The notes beneath the pieces are model-generated. The model ran no database searches. It saw only the letters and a list, made by a program, of their open reading frames with translations, and was not told the DNA's origin. Shown in pieces: positions 1 through 6,419 of a stretch of DNA of 23,337 bases (position 1 is its first letter; every line of letters begins with the position of its first letter). The translations under genes and the position numbers were made by a program. This DNA is from an uncultured Bacteroides sp. GTDB taxonomy: Bacteria > Bacteroidota > Bacteroidia > Bacteroidales > Bacteroidaceae. The stretch covers positions 1-23,337 of the forward strand of contig USCT01000031.1 in NCBI GenBank assembly GCA_900553185.1, written 5' to 3'.

Positions 1-205
1 GAAAAACAGCCGATAAAATCGTCGTGGCGGAAAATAGAATGGTTACAAGTAAAATAGATCTGGTATTATCAATAGTCCGTTAAAAATTCATCACATCAGC
101 TAAGCGGCTTCTGCCGTTATACCCAAGAACTCTTTGGTAAGTTCAGTATTAAAGGTTTTGTTCGGTCGTAATTGGTGTTTATTGAAAAAGATATCTCTGC
201 AGGAG
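1..205. other. Left edge, no gene recognised
   Basis: The first 205 bases lie downstream of the metal-exporter stop codon. A plus-strand frame is open from base 3 to a TAA at 81-83 (26 codons, ending in residues SIVR). It could be the tail of a gene that starts outside the window, but it is too short to identify. A further short open stretch from 76 to about 171 also matches nothing I recognise. I see no clear terminator hairpin here. Confidence 0.35.
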
Positions 206-1168
206 TCAGAAATGTTCTTTCTTTTCTTCATTGCAGCCACAGGAACCGTTTTCTTTGCAGGTACGTCCTTTTCGTTCGCATTCGATGGTACTGTGATGAA
301 TACCCTTTTCGCACAAAGCTTGTTTCAGTGCATGTTTCACGTCTTCCATGTGTTCCAGGTCGTTCAATACGACGTGCAGGGTAGCGGCATTCTCAGTGGT
401 GCTGACGGCCCATACGTGCAGGTGGTGCCAGCTTACTATGCCGGGAATTTCTGATATGGCTGTTTCTACTTCGTTCATGCTGATATTTTCCGGTACGCCG
501 TCCAAGGTCAGGAAAAGGCTTTCTTTCAGCAGGCTCCAGGTGGATAAGAGAATAATGAACGCGATGATCAGTCCGATGACCGGGTCAATCCATTCCCATC
601 CTGTGTAGCTGATAATCACACCTGAAATGACAACACCTACAGAAACCAGTGTGTCCATGGCCATGTGGAGATAAGCTCCTTTTACGTTCAGGTCGTTTCC
701 TTGTTCTTTCATCAGCAGCCAGGCTGTCAGTCCGTTTACTACGATACCGGCTCCGGCTACCCACGATATGACTTCTCCCGAAACAGGGGCCGGATGACGT
801 AACTTATAGATACTCTCTATGAGGATGGCTCCTACAGCCACCAGCAGAATGATGGCATTTGCCAGTGATACCAGGATGGTACTTTTTTTATATCCATAGG
901 TAAATCGCCGGTTGCTGTGGTGCAGAGCCATCCGAATGGCAAAGAGTGATAACAACAGGCTGAACACGTCGCTGAGGTTATGTCCGGCATCAGAAAGCAA
1001 TCCCAATGAGTTTGTGTAGAGTCCGGCACCGGCTTCTATGATAACAAACAGCAGGTTGAGTACGATGCATGTAATGAAAATTCCGCTCAGGCTGGTAGGG
1101 ATGGCGTGATGGTGATGATGATGTCCGTGTGTATGTTCGTGGACATGTGATTCTGGTTTGGTTTGCAT
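206..1168 (-). CDS. Cation diffusion facilitator (CDF) family metal efflux transporter
   Basis: This 320-residue inner-membrane protein probably exports Zn2+ or a similar divalent cation by proton antiport. The N-terminus is a His-rich metal-binding tail with six consecutive His at 16-21. About six membrane segments follow between residues 27 and 215. The CDF metal site is visible as SDAGHNLSD (D60, H63, D67) in the second helix and HMAMD (H168, D172) in the fifth. The cytoplasmic C-terminal domain (about 220-297) carries WHHLHVW, typical of the family. An added Cys-rich end has Cys at 297, 304, 310 and 312. The length is normal for CzcD/ZitB-like members. The start at 1168 sits about 25 bases downstream of a TACCTTTG -7 box and just precedes the His tail. 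It is transcribed alone, divergent from the small zinc-ribbon gene. The metal specificity is inferred, not proven. Confidence 0.93.
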   Translation of the reverse strand: MQTKPESHVHEHTHGHHHHHHAIPTSLSGIFITCIVLNLLFVIIEAGAGLYTNSLGLLSDAGHNLSDVFSLLLSLFAIRMALHHSNRRFTYGYKKSTILVSLANAIILLVAVGAILIESIYKLRHPAPVSGEVISWVAGAGIVVNGLTAWLLMKEQGNDLNVKGAYLHMAMDTLVSVGVVISGVIISYTGWEWIDPVIGLIIAFIILLSTWSLLKESLFLTLDGVPENISMNEVETAISEIPGIVSWHHLHVWAVSTTENAATLHVVLNDLEHMEDVKHALKQALCEKGIHHSTIECERKGRTCKENGSCGCNEEKKEHF

Positions 1169-1192
1169 AATTTCTGATTGTTTTTACGGTGT

Positions 1193-1200
1193 CAAAGGTA
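1193..1200 (-). promoter_or_regulatory. -7 box of the CDF exporter promoter
   Basis: The minus strand reads TACCTTTG, a full match to the Bacteroidales TAnnTTTG element. It ends about 24 bases before the ATG. No TTTG -33 element lies at the usual distance. A perfect palindrome occupies that position instead. Confidence 0.7.
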
Positions 1201-1214
1201 CATGTTTTTTTAAT

Positions 1215-1226
1215 GAGGTATACCTC
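1215..1226. promoter_or_regulatory. Perfect 12-bp palindrome at the -33 region of the CDF promoter
   Basis: GAGGTATACCTC is a perfect dyad centred about 20 bases upstream of the exporter's -7 box, where the -33 element should be. It is a candidate operator for a metal-responsive regulator. No cognate regulator gene is adjacent, so the role is inferred. Confidence 0.4.
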
Positions 1227-1283
1227 CGGTCTTGTAATAACAACCGGGTTGCAGATGTAAATGTCAATTTATGCGGGCAGGAG

Positions 1284-1314
1284 TTTGCAGATGAACAGAA
1301 TTTCTCTAATTTTG
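1284..1314 (+). promoter_or_regulatory. Bacteroidales-type promoter for the zinc-ribbon/DUF4230 operon
   Basis: TTTG (1284-1287) is followed after exactly 19 bases by TAATTTTG (1307-1314), matching a -33/-7 pair. The predicted transcript would start near 1320, giving a 5' leader of roughly 25 bases before the ATG at 1346. Confidence 0.7.
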
Positions 1315-1345
1315 TTGTAGTTGTAAGAATTTAATTCTGTAGCAA

Positions 1346-1552
1346 ATGAAAAAGATGTTATGTCCGCAGTGTAAGATTGCTGCCATGTATGTAAAAAATG
1401 AGGCAGGAGAACGCAGGCTGGTATATGTTACCGACCAGGCAGAGGTCGTTTCCAAAAATCCGGATGAAACACTGGATGGCTTTGACGTGTCGGAAGTTTT
1501 CTGTCTGGGATGTTCCTGGCATGGCTCTCCAAAACGACTGGTCAGGTATTGA
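1346..1552 (+). CDS. Small zinc-ribbon-like protein, function unknown
   Basis: The 68-residue cytoplasmic protein has two CxxC pairs, CPQC (residues 5-8) and CLGC (near 53-56), framing a compact central region. This is the layout of a treble-clef or zinc-ribbon fold binding one Zn2+. No catalytic motif is visible. A start at 1346 is supported by the -33/-7 promoter 32 bases upstream, and the first CxxC follows directly. The next gene begins 28 bases after the stop, so the two are probably co-transcribed. I do not recognise a named family. Its position next to a metal exporter and in front of DUF4230 genes may be coincidental. Confidence 0.75.
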   Translation: MKKMLCPQCKIAAMYVKNEAGERRLVYVTDQAEVVSKNPDETLDGFDVSEVFCLGCSWHGSPKRLVRY

Positions 1553-1580
1553 TGTAGGGGTGGAAACAAGGAGGCATTGT

Positions 1581-2192
1581 ATGATGGAAAAGCAAAGAAT
1601 ATGGGCCGGATGTATCGGGCTGATTTGTCTGATGATGAGTTGTTCCTCAGTTGGTAATCAGGATAGACCTGCTGAAGAGGTGCCTGATGTTGTTTCGGCA
1701 CTGAGCGAAATACCTAAATTGTATCTGGTCGAGGCCAAAGTAGATAAGGTAATACTGATGAATGATCGTGAATGGTATACTATCGGCAACAGGAAATGCA
1801 TGATTCCGGTGACGGCACAGGTCAAGGCCGGCATTGATTTAAGTAATCTGAAAGATGTACGGATAGAAGGGGAGGATGTATATCTGACTCTTCCGGCTCC
1901 TTTCATTGAAATAGAAAGTTCCGAAATCAGGCACGATGAAGTACAGACTTCCGTGGGATTGTTGCGTAGTAATTTCACGCAGGATGAGTTCTCACAGTTT
2001 GCCAACCGTGGACGGCGTTCCATTGAGCAGGCTTTGTCCGGTATGGGACTGGTAGAGCAGTGTCAGGAGCAGGCACGTACCATGCTGTCTCTGATGATTC
2101 GCAAGCTGGGAAAGAATCCGGTCATCGAGGTGCCCAAGTATAATACGGAAGAAGTAGAAAAAATGATTATCTATAAAGACAAGCAGAAATGA
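1581..2192 (+). CDS. DUF4230 family lipoprotein
   Basis: The product is 203 residues long. The start at 1581 is chosen because AAGGAGG (1568-1574), a rare good Shine-Dalgarno for this group, lies 6 bases upstream. The sequence then begins with a signal peptide ending in the lipobox LMMSC (Cys21). An ATG three bases later is equally possible. The mature part (about 50-195) has the DUF4230 pattern: a region of short strands (VYLTLPAPFIEIESSEI), then a helical region with an EQALSGMGLVEQ-type stretch, ending with MIIYKDKQK. It is expected at a membrane facing the periplasm. It overlaps the next gene by four bases (ATGA), so the two DUF4230 proteins are translationally coupled and may act together. 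The biochemical role of DUF4230 is unknown. Confidence 0.85.
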   Translation: MMEKQRIWAGCIGLICLMMSCSSVGNQDRPAEEVPDVVSALSEIPKLYLVEAKVDKVILMNDREWYTIGNRKCMIPVTAQVKAGIDLSNLKDVRIEGEDVYLTLPAPFIEIESSEIRHDEVQTSVGLLRSNFTQDEFSQFANRGRRSIEQALSGMGLVEQCQEQARTMLSLMIRKLGKNPVIEVPKYNTEEVEKMIIYKDKQK

Positions 2193-2803
2193 GCAAGAAG
2201 AATCTTTTTCGGATAGTGTTGTTGGTGGTAATCATCCTGGTTGCAGGGTTTGCAGGATACCGTTGGGCTTCGATGGAAGACGATGAAACATCCCGTGGAC
2301 CGGTGATGGAGCCTACCGCTGTTATCGTTGACGAGGTGCGTGCCATCGCCCAGCTGAGTGTGCTGACCTGTTACAAGGATATGGTGGTGAGTCGTGAGAA
2401 GAAGGTAGCCGGTATTCTGTTCGACTCGAAATGCCGGATTACGGTGGTCTATCCTTGCCGTATGAATCTGGGAGTCGATTTGTCCGAACTCCGCAACGAG
2501 GATGTACAGATAGATGCTTCTACCGGCCGTATTACCGTACAGCTTCCTCCGGTCCGGATGCTGAATAAGGATGGAAAGGTAGTGGATGAACTGGCAAGAA
2601 AATCCATCTCAGACGGCGATATGAAAGTCTGGACGGCTATCGACATGAAATCCTTGCGCGATGAGGCGGAACGTCATTTCCTGGAGCAGTGCAAACGGGA
2701 GGGAGTATATGCCAAAGCCCGTCAGAAAGTGATTGACACGGTCGGTGAAATCTTACAGTCTCTTGGCTATCAGAATATTACTATTCTTTCTCCCGAAGAC
2801 TGA
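2189..2803 (+). CDS. DUF4230 family membrane-anchored protein
   Basis: This 204-residue protein has a single N-terminal membrane segment (about residues 6-26, FRIVLLVVIILVAGFAGY) with no lipobox, so it is probably an uncleaved inner-membrane anchor. A periplasmic DUF4230 domain (about 45-200) follows, with the same order of motifs as its upstream neighbour: an early L-V-T-CYKDMVV strand, CRITVVYPC, the ITVQLPPVRML strand, then an EAERHFLEQCK helix. It is therefore a paralogue of the lipoprotein gene, with which it shares an ATGA overlap. The pair could form a hetero-oligomer. A perfect inverted repeat lies five bases after its stop. Function unknown. Confidence 0.88.
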   Translation: MSKKNLFRIVLLVVIILVAGFAGYRWASMEDDETSRGPVMEPTAVIVDEVRAIAQLSVLTCYKDMVVSREKKVAGILFDSKCRITVVYPCRMNLGVDLSELRNEDVQIDASTGRITVQLPPVRMLNKDGKVVDELARKSISDGDMKVWTAIDMKSLRDEAERHFLEQCKREGVYAKARQKVIDTVGEILQSLGYQNITILSPED

Positions 2804-2807
2804 CACC

Positions 2808-2844
2808 AGTGTACTAAATAATTTGTTAACTTATTTAGTACACT
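2808..2844. terminator. Perfect 14-bp inverted repeat between convergent genes
   Basis: AGTGTACTAAATAA (2808-2821) and its exact complement (2831-2844) enclose a 9-base loop. The repeat lies between the second DUF4230 gene and the convergent histidine kinase. It can fold on either strand and probably acts as a bidirectional terminator, although no U-tract follows on either side. Confidence 0.6.
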
Positions 2845-2892
2845 ACAAGGTATCCGAATGGTGGGCTTCAGTTACTTGCCTCCTCTGCATTT

Positions 2893-5184
2893 TTAAAACG
2901 GTAAAGAGATTGTAAATTCACTGCCAATTCCTTCCGTACTTTTCACGGAGATGGTGCCGCCTTGCAGTTGTACAACCTGCCAGACAAAGTTCAATCCCAG
3001 GCCAAAGCCCGAAGCCACGGTTGTACGGCTCCCGGAATCGATACGCTCAAACCGGTTGAATATTCTCATCTGTTGGTTCTGAGGGATACCAATGCCGTCA
3101 TCATTTACCTTGATTTGCAGGATACCGTCAGCAGTCACTTCCGCGGAAAGCTGAATACGTACTTCTTTTCCGGAATATTTCAAAGCATTGTCTACCAGAT
3201 TGGACAAGACTTCATGCAGACAAAAGGAATCGGCCGTAATCCAGAGATCTTCAGAACATACGACATCAAACTCCACGGGCTTGGATGCTTTCAGCCGAAA
3301 CTTTGTAACCAGATCATTGAACAACGGCAACAGTGCCATACGAATCGGATGAAGCTGCAGTTCGCCACGCTCTATCTCGGTCAACATAACCACGCGCCCC
3401 GAAAGGGTGAGCAAGCGGGCGCACTCATCGTTCATGGCCTGATTTATCTTTTCTATTTTCTCAGGCTTGTCAGTCAGTTTGCCACTTTCCAGCATTTGGG
3501 TCCCCATCAGAATCGTCTGTAGGGGGGACTTCATATCGTGAATCATCGAGTAAGTGAAATCCTTCCGGAACTGCTCCAGCCTGCGTTGCTGCCTCCAGGC
3601 ACGCCACAGCAAGCCAATGCACAATAAACAAAAGGCAAATACCATCCCCAAAGGCAGAAACAGATACCATACCGAATGAATGACTGTCATTACTGAACCG
3701 GGAACCACCCCCTGTACACATACAGAACCGTCTTCCGTTAGACGCAAGGGAGTTGTAACGAAGCTACCCCGCTGAGTACCGACATCACCGGTCTGCCTGA
3801 TTACCTTGTTCGTGGCAGGACGCAGCATACGGACGCCACTTCGTATATTCAAACCAGCCTCGGACAAAAAGGTACGAAACAGCGAATCCATACGCAACAT
3901 GTCAAGAGGAACGGTAACAGGCCGTTCATTGACAAGCTGTTGTGTACCATAAGCCCGGTAAAGACGAATCCCCTCACTCAGGTCCATGGACTTGTGAGAT
4001 ACATAAATTCCACTGATAGAAGTCGGAACAGCAGGAACATATATAACGCTGTCGTTTTCATCGGTTGTTTTCCGATAAAGAACGGAGGTCAGGGAATCGG
4101 TCTGATAATGAAAATAATCCGTCATCCCTGTTATAAACGACTTACGGGTTCCCCGCAGGTGGTTCACATCAAGCGACCGGATATGTCGCAAGTCATTTTC
4201 CTCCATAAAAGCTTCTTCAAAACATACCTGTACCTCATGGTTCATGGTTTGCCACTGCTCATTGTAAATATATTTTCCCCAAAGTGCAGGCAGGATGAAT
4301 GCCAGTGGTATCATGCTCCACGACAGGCGGTGCAACCACACAAAGCGGTGTGAACGCAGACGTGCATTTTCCTGTTTGGCACGGGTCAGTGTAGCTTCTG
4401 TATCTTCCAGTATCTGCTGTCCCTGTTGCCGGGCTTCTGCCCAGCAGGCTTCATGCAAACATGCTTCCATTTTCCGGACTGGTTGGGCCATCTGTTTGGC
4501 CAGGTGATAAAAGTCTTCACACTGACGTTCAACGTCATGCCGCAGATTTTGAAGCAAGTGCATACGCAGAGCAATGGTTCCTGTCAGCAGAACGGCGATA
4601 AGAAAAGTCAGTCCCGGGAACAACAGGTTCGACGGATGAGCCAAGTATTGCTGATCCACAATTGCTTCAACGGCAATTCCATTTCCCTGATGCAGAAAGG
4701 CACGGGGCGAGGTCAGTATACCGATTCCTTCCTGATCGGGTAATGTTATTCCGGCAGGGGAAGTCTGCAAGGTCTGTCCCGTCGCTGCATCCAGTTTGCG
4801 AATATAAATATTCCCCTCCACTCTTTCATTTTCCAGCATACGTCCTAACGTCAGGCGTATCGAGTCCAGCGAGGTCTCAGGCAGTCCGTAGCCATCCTGC
4901 AAGATTGTTGAAGTCTGCTCTGCATAATAAAACTGACGGTCCTCATCGCTCAGGTGCAGGCTGTCGGGGGCATACACCATGTGTGTCAGTGTTCCTTCCG
5001 CATAAGGCAGACGGTTCACCTGTGCATCCGTCACCAGTATAAAGGTTTCCTTAAAACTTGCGGCCAGAACAGCTTCGGCTTTCTGCATCTGACTGTGGTA
5101 AGCAAACCATACACCCGCCTGCTGAAAAAGAATGATCAGCAGCAAAGTGCAAAAGGAAAGTCCGAGGATATGTTTCACATTCAT
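2893..5184 (-). CDS. Sensor histidine kinase with duplicated sensor module
   Basis: The 763-residue inner-membrane kinase has four membrane segments (about 5-28, 186-207, 287-305, 504-529) and two periplasmic domains (about 29-185 and 306-503). The active core is at the C-terminus: H-box with phospho-acceptor H549 in MIHDMKSP, N-box NLVDNALKYS (662-671), G1 DDGIGIP (695-701), F-box FNRFER (709-714) and G2 GFGLGL (726-731). After the second membrane segment, the region 215-275 resembles a degenerate DHp helix pair (KQMAQP), with Lys230 where the catalytic His would be and no ATPase domain behind it. This suggests a fused duplication. No response regulator gene is next to it, so its partner is unknown. 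The start at 5184 is 27 bases after a TATCTTTG box. A canonical single-sensor kinase of this type would be far shorter. Confidence 0.93.
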   Translation of the reverse strand: MNVKHILGLSFCTLLLIILFQQAGVWFAYHSQMQKAEAVLAASFKETFILVTDAQVNRLPYAEGTLTHMVYAPDSLHLSDEDRQFYYAEQTSTILQDGYGLPETSLDSIRLTLGRMLENERVEGNIYIRKLDAATGQTLQTSPAGITLPDQEGIGILTSPRAFLHQGNGIAVEAIVDQQYLAHPSNLLFPGLTFLIAVLLTGTIALRMHLLQNLRHDVERQCEDFYHLAKQMAQPVRKMEACLHEACWAEARQQGQQILEDTEATLTRAKQENARLRSHRFVWLHRLSWSMIPLAFILPALWGKYIYNEQWQTMNHEVQVCFEEAFMEENDLRHIRSLDVNHLRGTRKSFITGMTDYFHYQTDSLTSVLYRKTTDENDSVIYVPAVPTSISGIYVSHKSMDLSEGIRLYRAYGTQQLVNERPVTVPLDMLRMDSLFRTFLSEAGLNIRSGVRMLRPATNKVIRQTGDVGTQRGSFVTTPLRLTEDGSVCVQGVVPGSVMTVIHSVWYLFLPLGMVFAFCLLCIGLLWRAWRQQRRLEQFRKDFTYSMIHDMKSPLQTILMGTQMLESGKLTDKPEKIEKINQAMNDECARLLTLSGRVVMLTEIERGELQLHPIRMALLPLFNDLVTKFRLKASKPVEFDVVCSEDLWITADSFCLHEVLSNLVDNALKYSGKEVRIQLSAEVTADGILQIKVNDDGIGIPQNQQMRIFNRFERIDSGSRTTVASGFGLGLNFVWQVVQLQGGTISVKSTEGIGSEFTISLPF

Positions 5185-5211
5185 GGGGCCACTATATAAA
5201 AATCACATCCG

Positions 5212-5219
5212 CAAAGATA
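5212..5219 (-). promoter_or_regulatory. -7 box of the histidine kinase promoter
   Basis: The minus strand reads TATCTTTG, ending 27 bases before the kinase ATG. No clear TTTG -33 element is found 19 bases upstream. Confidence 0.6.
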
Positions 5220-5363
5220 TTGCTTTTTCAGAGAAACCTATTTATGAGAAATTCTTTTTCCAGATTCTTCGTAAAAAACGGTCAGCCTTTTTCGGGCCCA
5301 GACAACCAACCATACAAAGATTATACATTTTTTACGGGATTCATAGAATCTGCGAATTCTTAT

Positions 5364-5482
5364 AGAGTTATTGCAGTCTTTATCTGTGGTAGAAGTTCTT
5401 TCTGAAGAAGCAGCCCAGTGAGTCGGAACAGGAGAGCTTTCCGGGAAAAATGACGCTGGACCGGCGGCTGGCAGAGTATTGA
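5364..5482 (+). pseudogene. Remnant of the C-terminus of an HTH regulator
   Basis: Two short stretches in different frames resemble the C-terminal end of the regulators at 6420-8288 and 8458-8925. In one frame 5364-5387 reads RVIAVFIC, like SQIAVFMA of the DNA-recognition region. In another frame 5393-5482 reads KFFLKKQP, then TLDRRLAEY and a stop. This matches the pattern KKRLLQQKP...ETLDLWLRRF-stop of the intact regulator. About a dozen codons between the two pieces appear to be lost, together with the frame. It sits in front of the decayed barrel gene just as the intact regulators precede the intact one. The similarity is short, so the call is an inference. Confidence 0.45.
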
Positions 5483-5591
5483 AAAATGCAATTGTAGAGA
5501 TGATAATTTGTAGGAAGATTGTTAATAGTCTGGAAATCAGATCGGTTTGTTGGTGCGCTGAAAGTCTGTTTGTAGAGATGTTTTTTATTCC

Positions 5592-5617
5592 TGTTCCGAT
5601 AATTCATTCTATCTTTG
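5592..5617 (+). promoter_or_regulatory. Promoter core of the decayed barrel gene, duplicated at 9327-9352
   Basis: This 26-base stretch ends in TATCTTTG (5610-5617) and is identical at 25 of 26 positions to 9327-9352 in front of the intact barrel gene. The shared block is strong evidence that the two genes arose from one duplication and that the promoter core has been retained. The expected transcript start is near 5624, about 38 bases before the ATG. Confidence 0.7.
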
Positions 5618-5661
5618 CCGGTGAAGAACTTGCAACAGAAACACAAAATAATACATACAGC

Positions 5662-6288
5662 ATGAAAACACTTAGGAAAACACTACTGCTACTATGCACT
5701 TTGGCATCTTCTTTCGGCTTGTCGGCACAGACCGTCAGCAGTGGGGACGGATCTTTCACTCTGGAGGGTACATCGGAAAACCAGATAGTGAAAATATCTT
5801 CCATCGGATATAAGACAGCGTATAAACTGACCGCTCCGGCTGATATCGGTATCGTGCGGCTCGTATCGGATGCGCAGATACTGGGTGAAGTGGTAGTAAA
5901 AGGCGATTTGCCCAAGATGCATCTGAAGGGTGACGCCATGGTGACTACGGTGCAGGGGAGTATCCTTGAAAAGGCAGGAACCGGAGAGGACTTGTTGGAC
6001 AAGCTTCCGGGGGTATCAGCCGATGATGGAGAAGTCCGTGTGTTCGGTGCAGGTACTCCGGAAATTTACATCAACGGTCGCAAGGTACGAGACAATTCCG
6101 GACTGGATCGGCTTTCTTCGGATAACATCAACAGCGTGGAAGTGGTGAACATTGTATAGCGGAAACCGGGTTATGACGATAAATCAGGAAGTACGCCGCA
6201 GCATAGCCCTGACTCTCCGCTACAAGTTTAATGCTACGAAGAGCAAATACAAGGGAACCGGAGCCGGCGAAAGCCAGAAGAGCCGTAT
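5662..6288 (+). pseudogene. Decayed outer-membrane beta-barrel (CarboxypepD_reg / family-3 barrel) gene
   Basis: This is an internally deleted paralogue of the 777-residue barrel at 9440-11773. From ATG 5662 it encodes a nearly identical signal peptide (KTLLLLCTLASSFGLSAQTV). It then skips 32 codons that hold the first half of the CarboxypepD_reg-like domain, resuming at DGSFTLEG. It continues through the plug-like region (GEVVVKGDL, YINGRKV, SVEVVN) to a TAG at 6157-6159 (165 codons). A different frame directly after carries the barrel's last strand and tail (LTLRYKFNATKSKYKG...GESQKSRM, ending at 6288). Roughly 530 codons of barrel are missing between the two pieces, and the original TGA has become TGT. 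It could still give a short secreted plug-like protein, but not a barrel. A strong terminator follows. Confidence 0.85.
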
Positions 6289-6311
6289 GTGTAAGATACT
6301 GTTCTTTATGG

Positions 6312-6357
6312 AGGTATTCAGGACAATCTTCCATGGAGGTTGTCCTTATACCTTTTT
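6312..6357 (+). terminator. Rho-independent terminator after the decayed barrel gene
   Basis: AGGTAT (6312-6317) and AGGACAA (6320-6326) pair with TTGTCCT (6340-6346) and ATACCT (6348-6353), forming a two-part stem with a small bulge and a 13-base loop. A run of T (6353-6357) follows. This is the best terminator in the left half of the window and isolates the decayed cassette from the next regulator. Confidence 0.8.
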
Positions 6358-6364
6358 CAGGTCA

Positions 6365-6397
6365 TTGGCACGAATAAAAGAGAAAAGACTATCTTTG
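6365..6397 (+). promoter_or_regulatory. Promoter of the TPR-HTH regulator
   Basis: TATCTTTG (6390-6397) is a full -7 match, with TTGG (6365-6368) as a possible -33 element. A transcript start near 6403 would fall after the ATG at 6399, so translation should begin at the ATG at 6420. Confidence 0.65.
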
Positions 6398-6419
6398 CAT
6401 GGATAAATCGGAAACACAC

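Noticed and set aside
2962..3522. 186-codon plus-strand frame opposite the histidine kinase catalytic core
   Set aside because: It covers the kinase N, G1, F and G2 boxes on the other strand, so it is a shadow frame.
5185..6419. Insertion sequence as cause of the barrel deletion
   Set aside because: No transposase, terminal inverted repeats or target duplication were seen. The gene loss looks like plain deletions.
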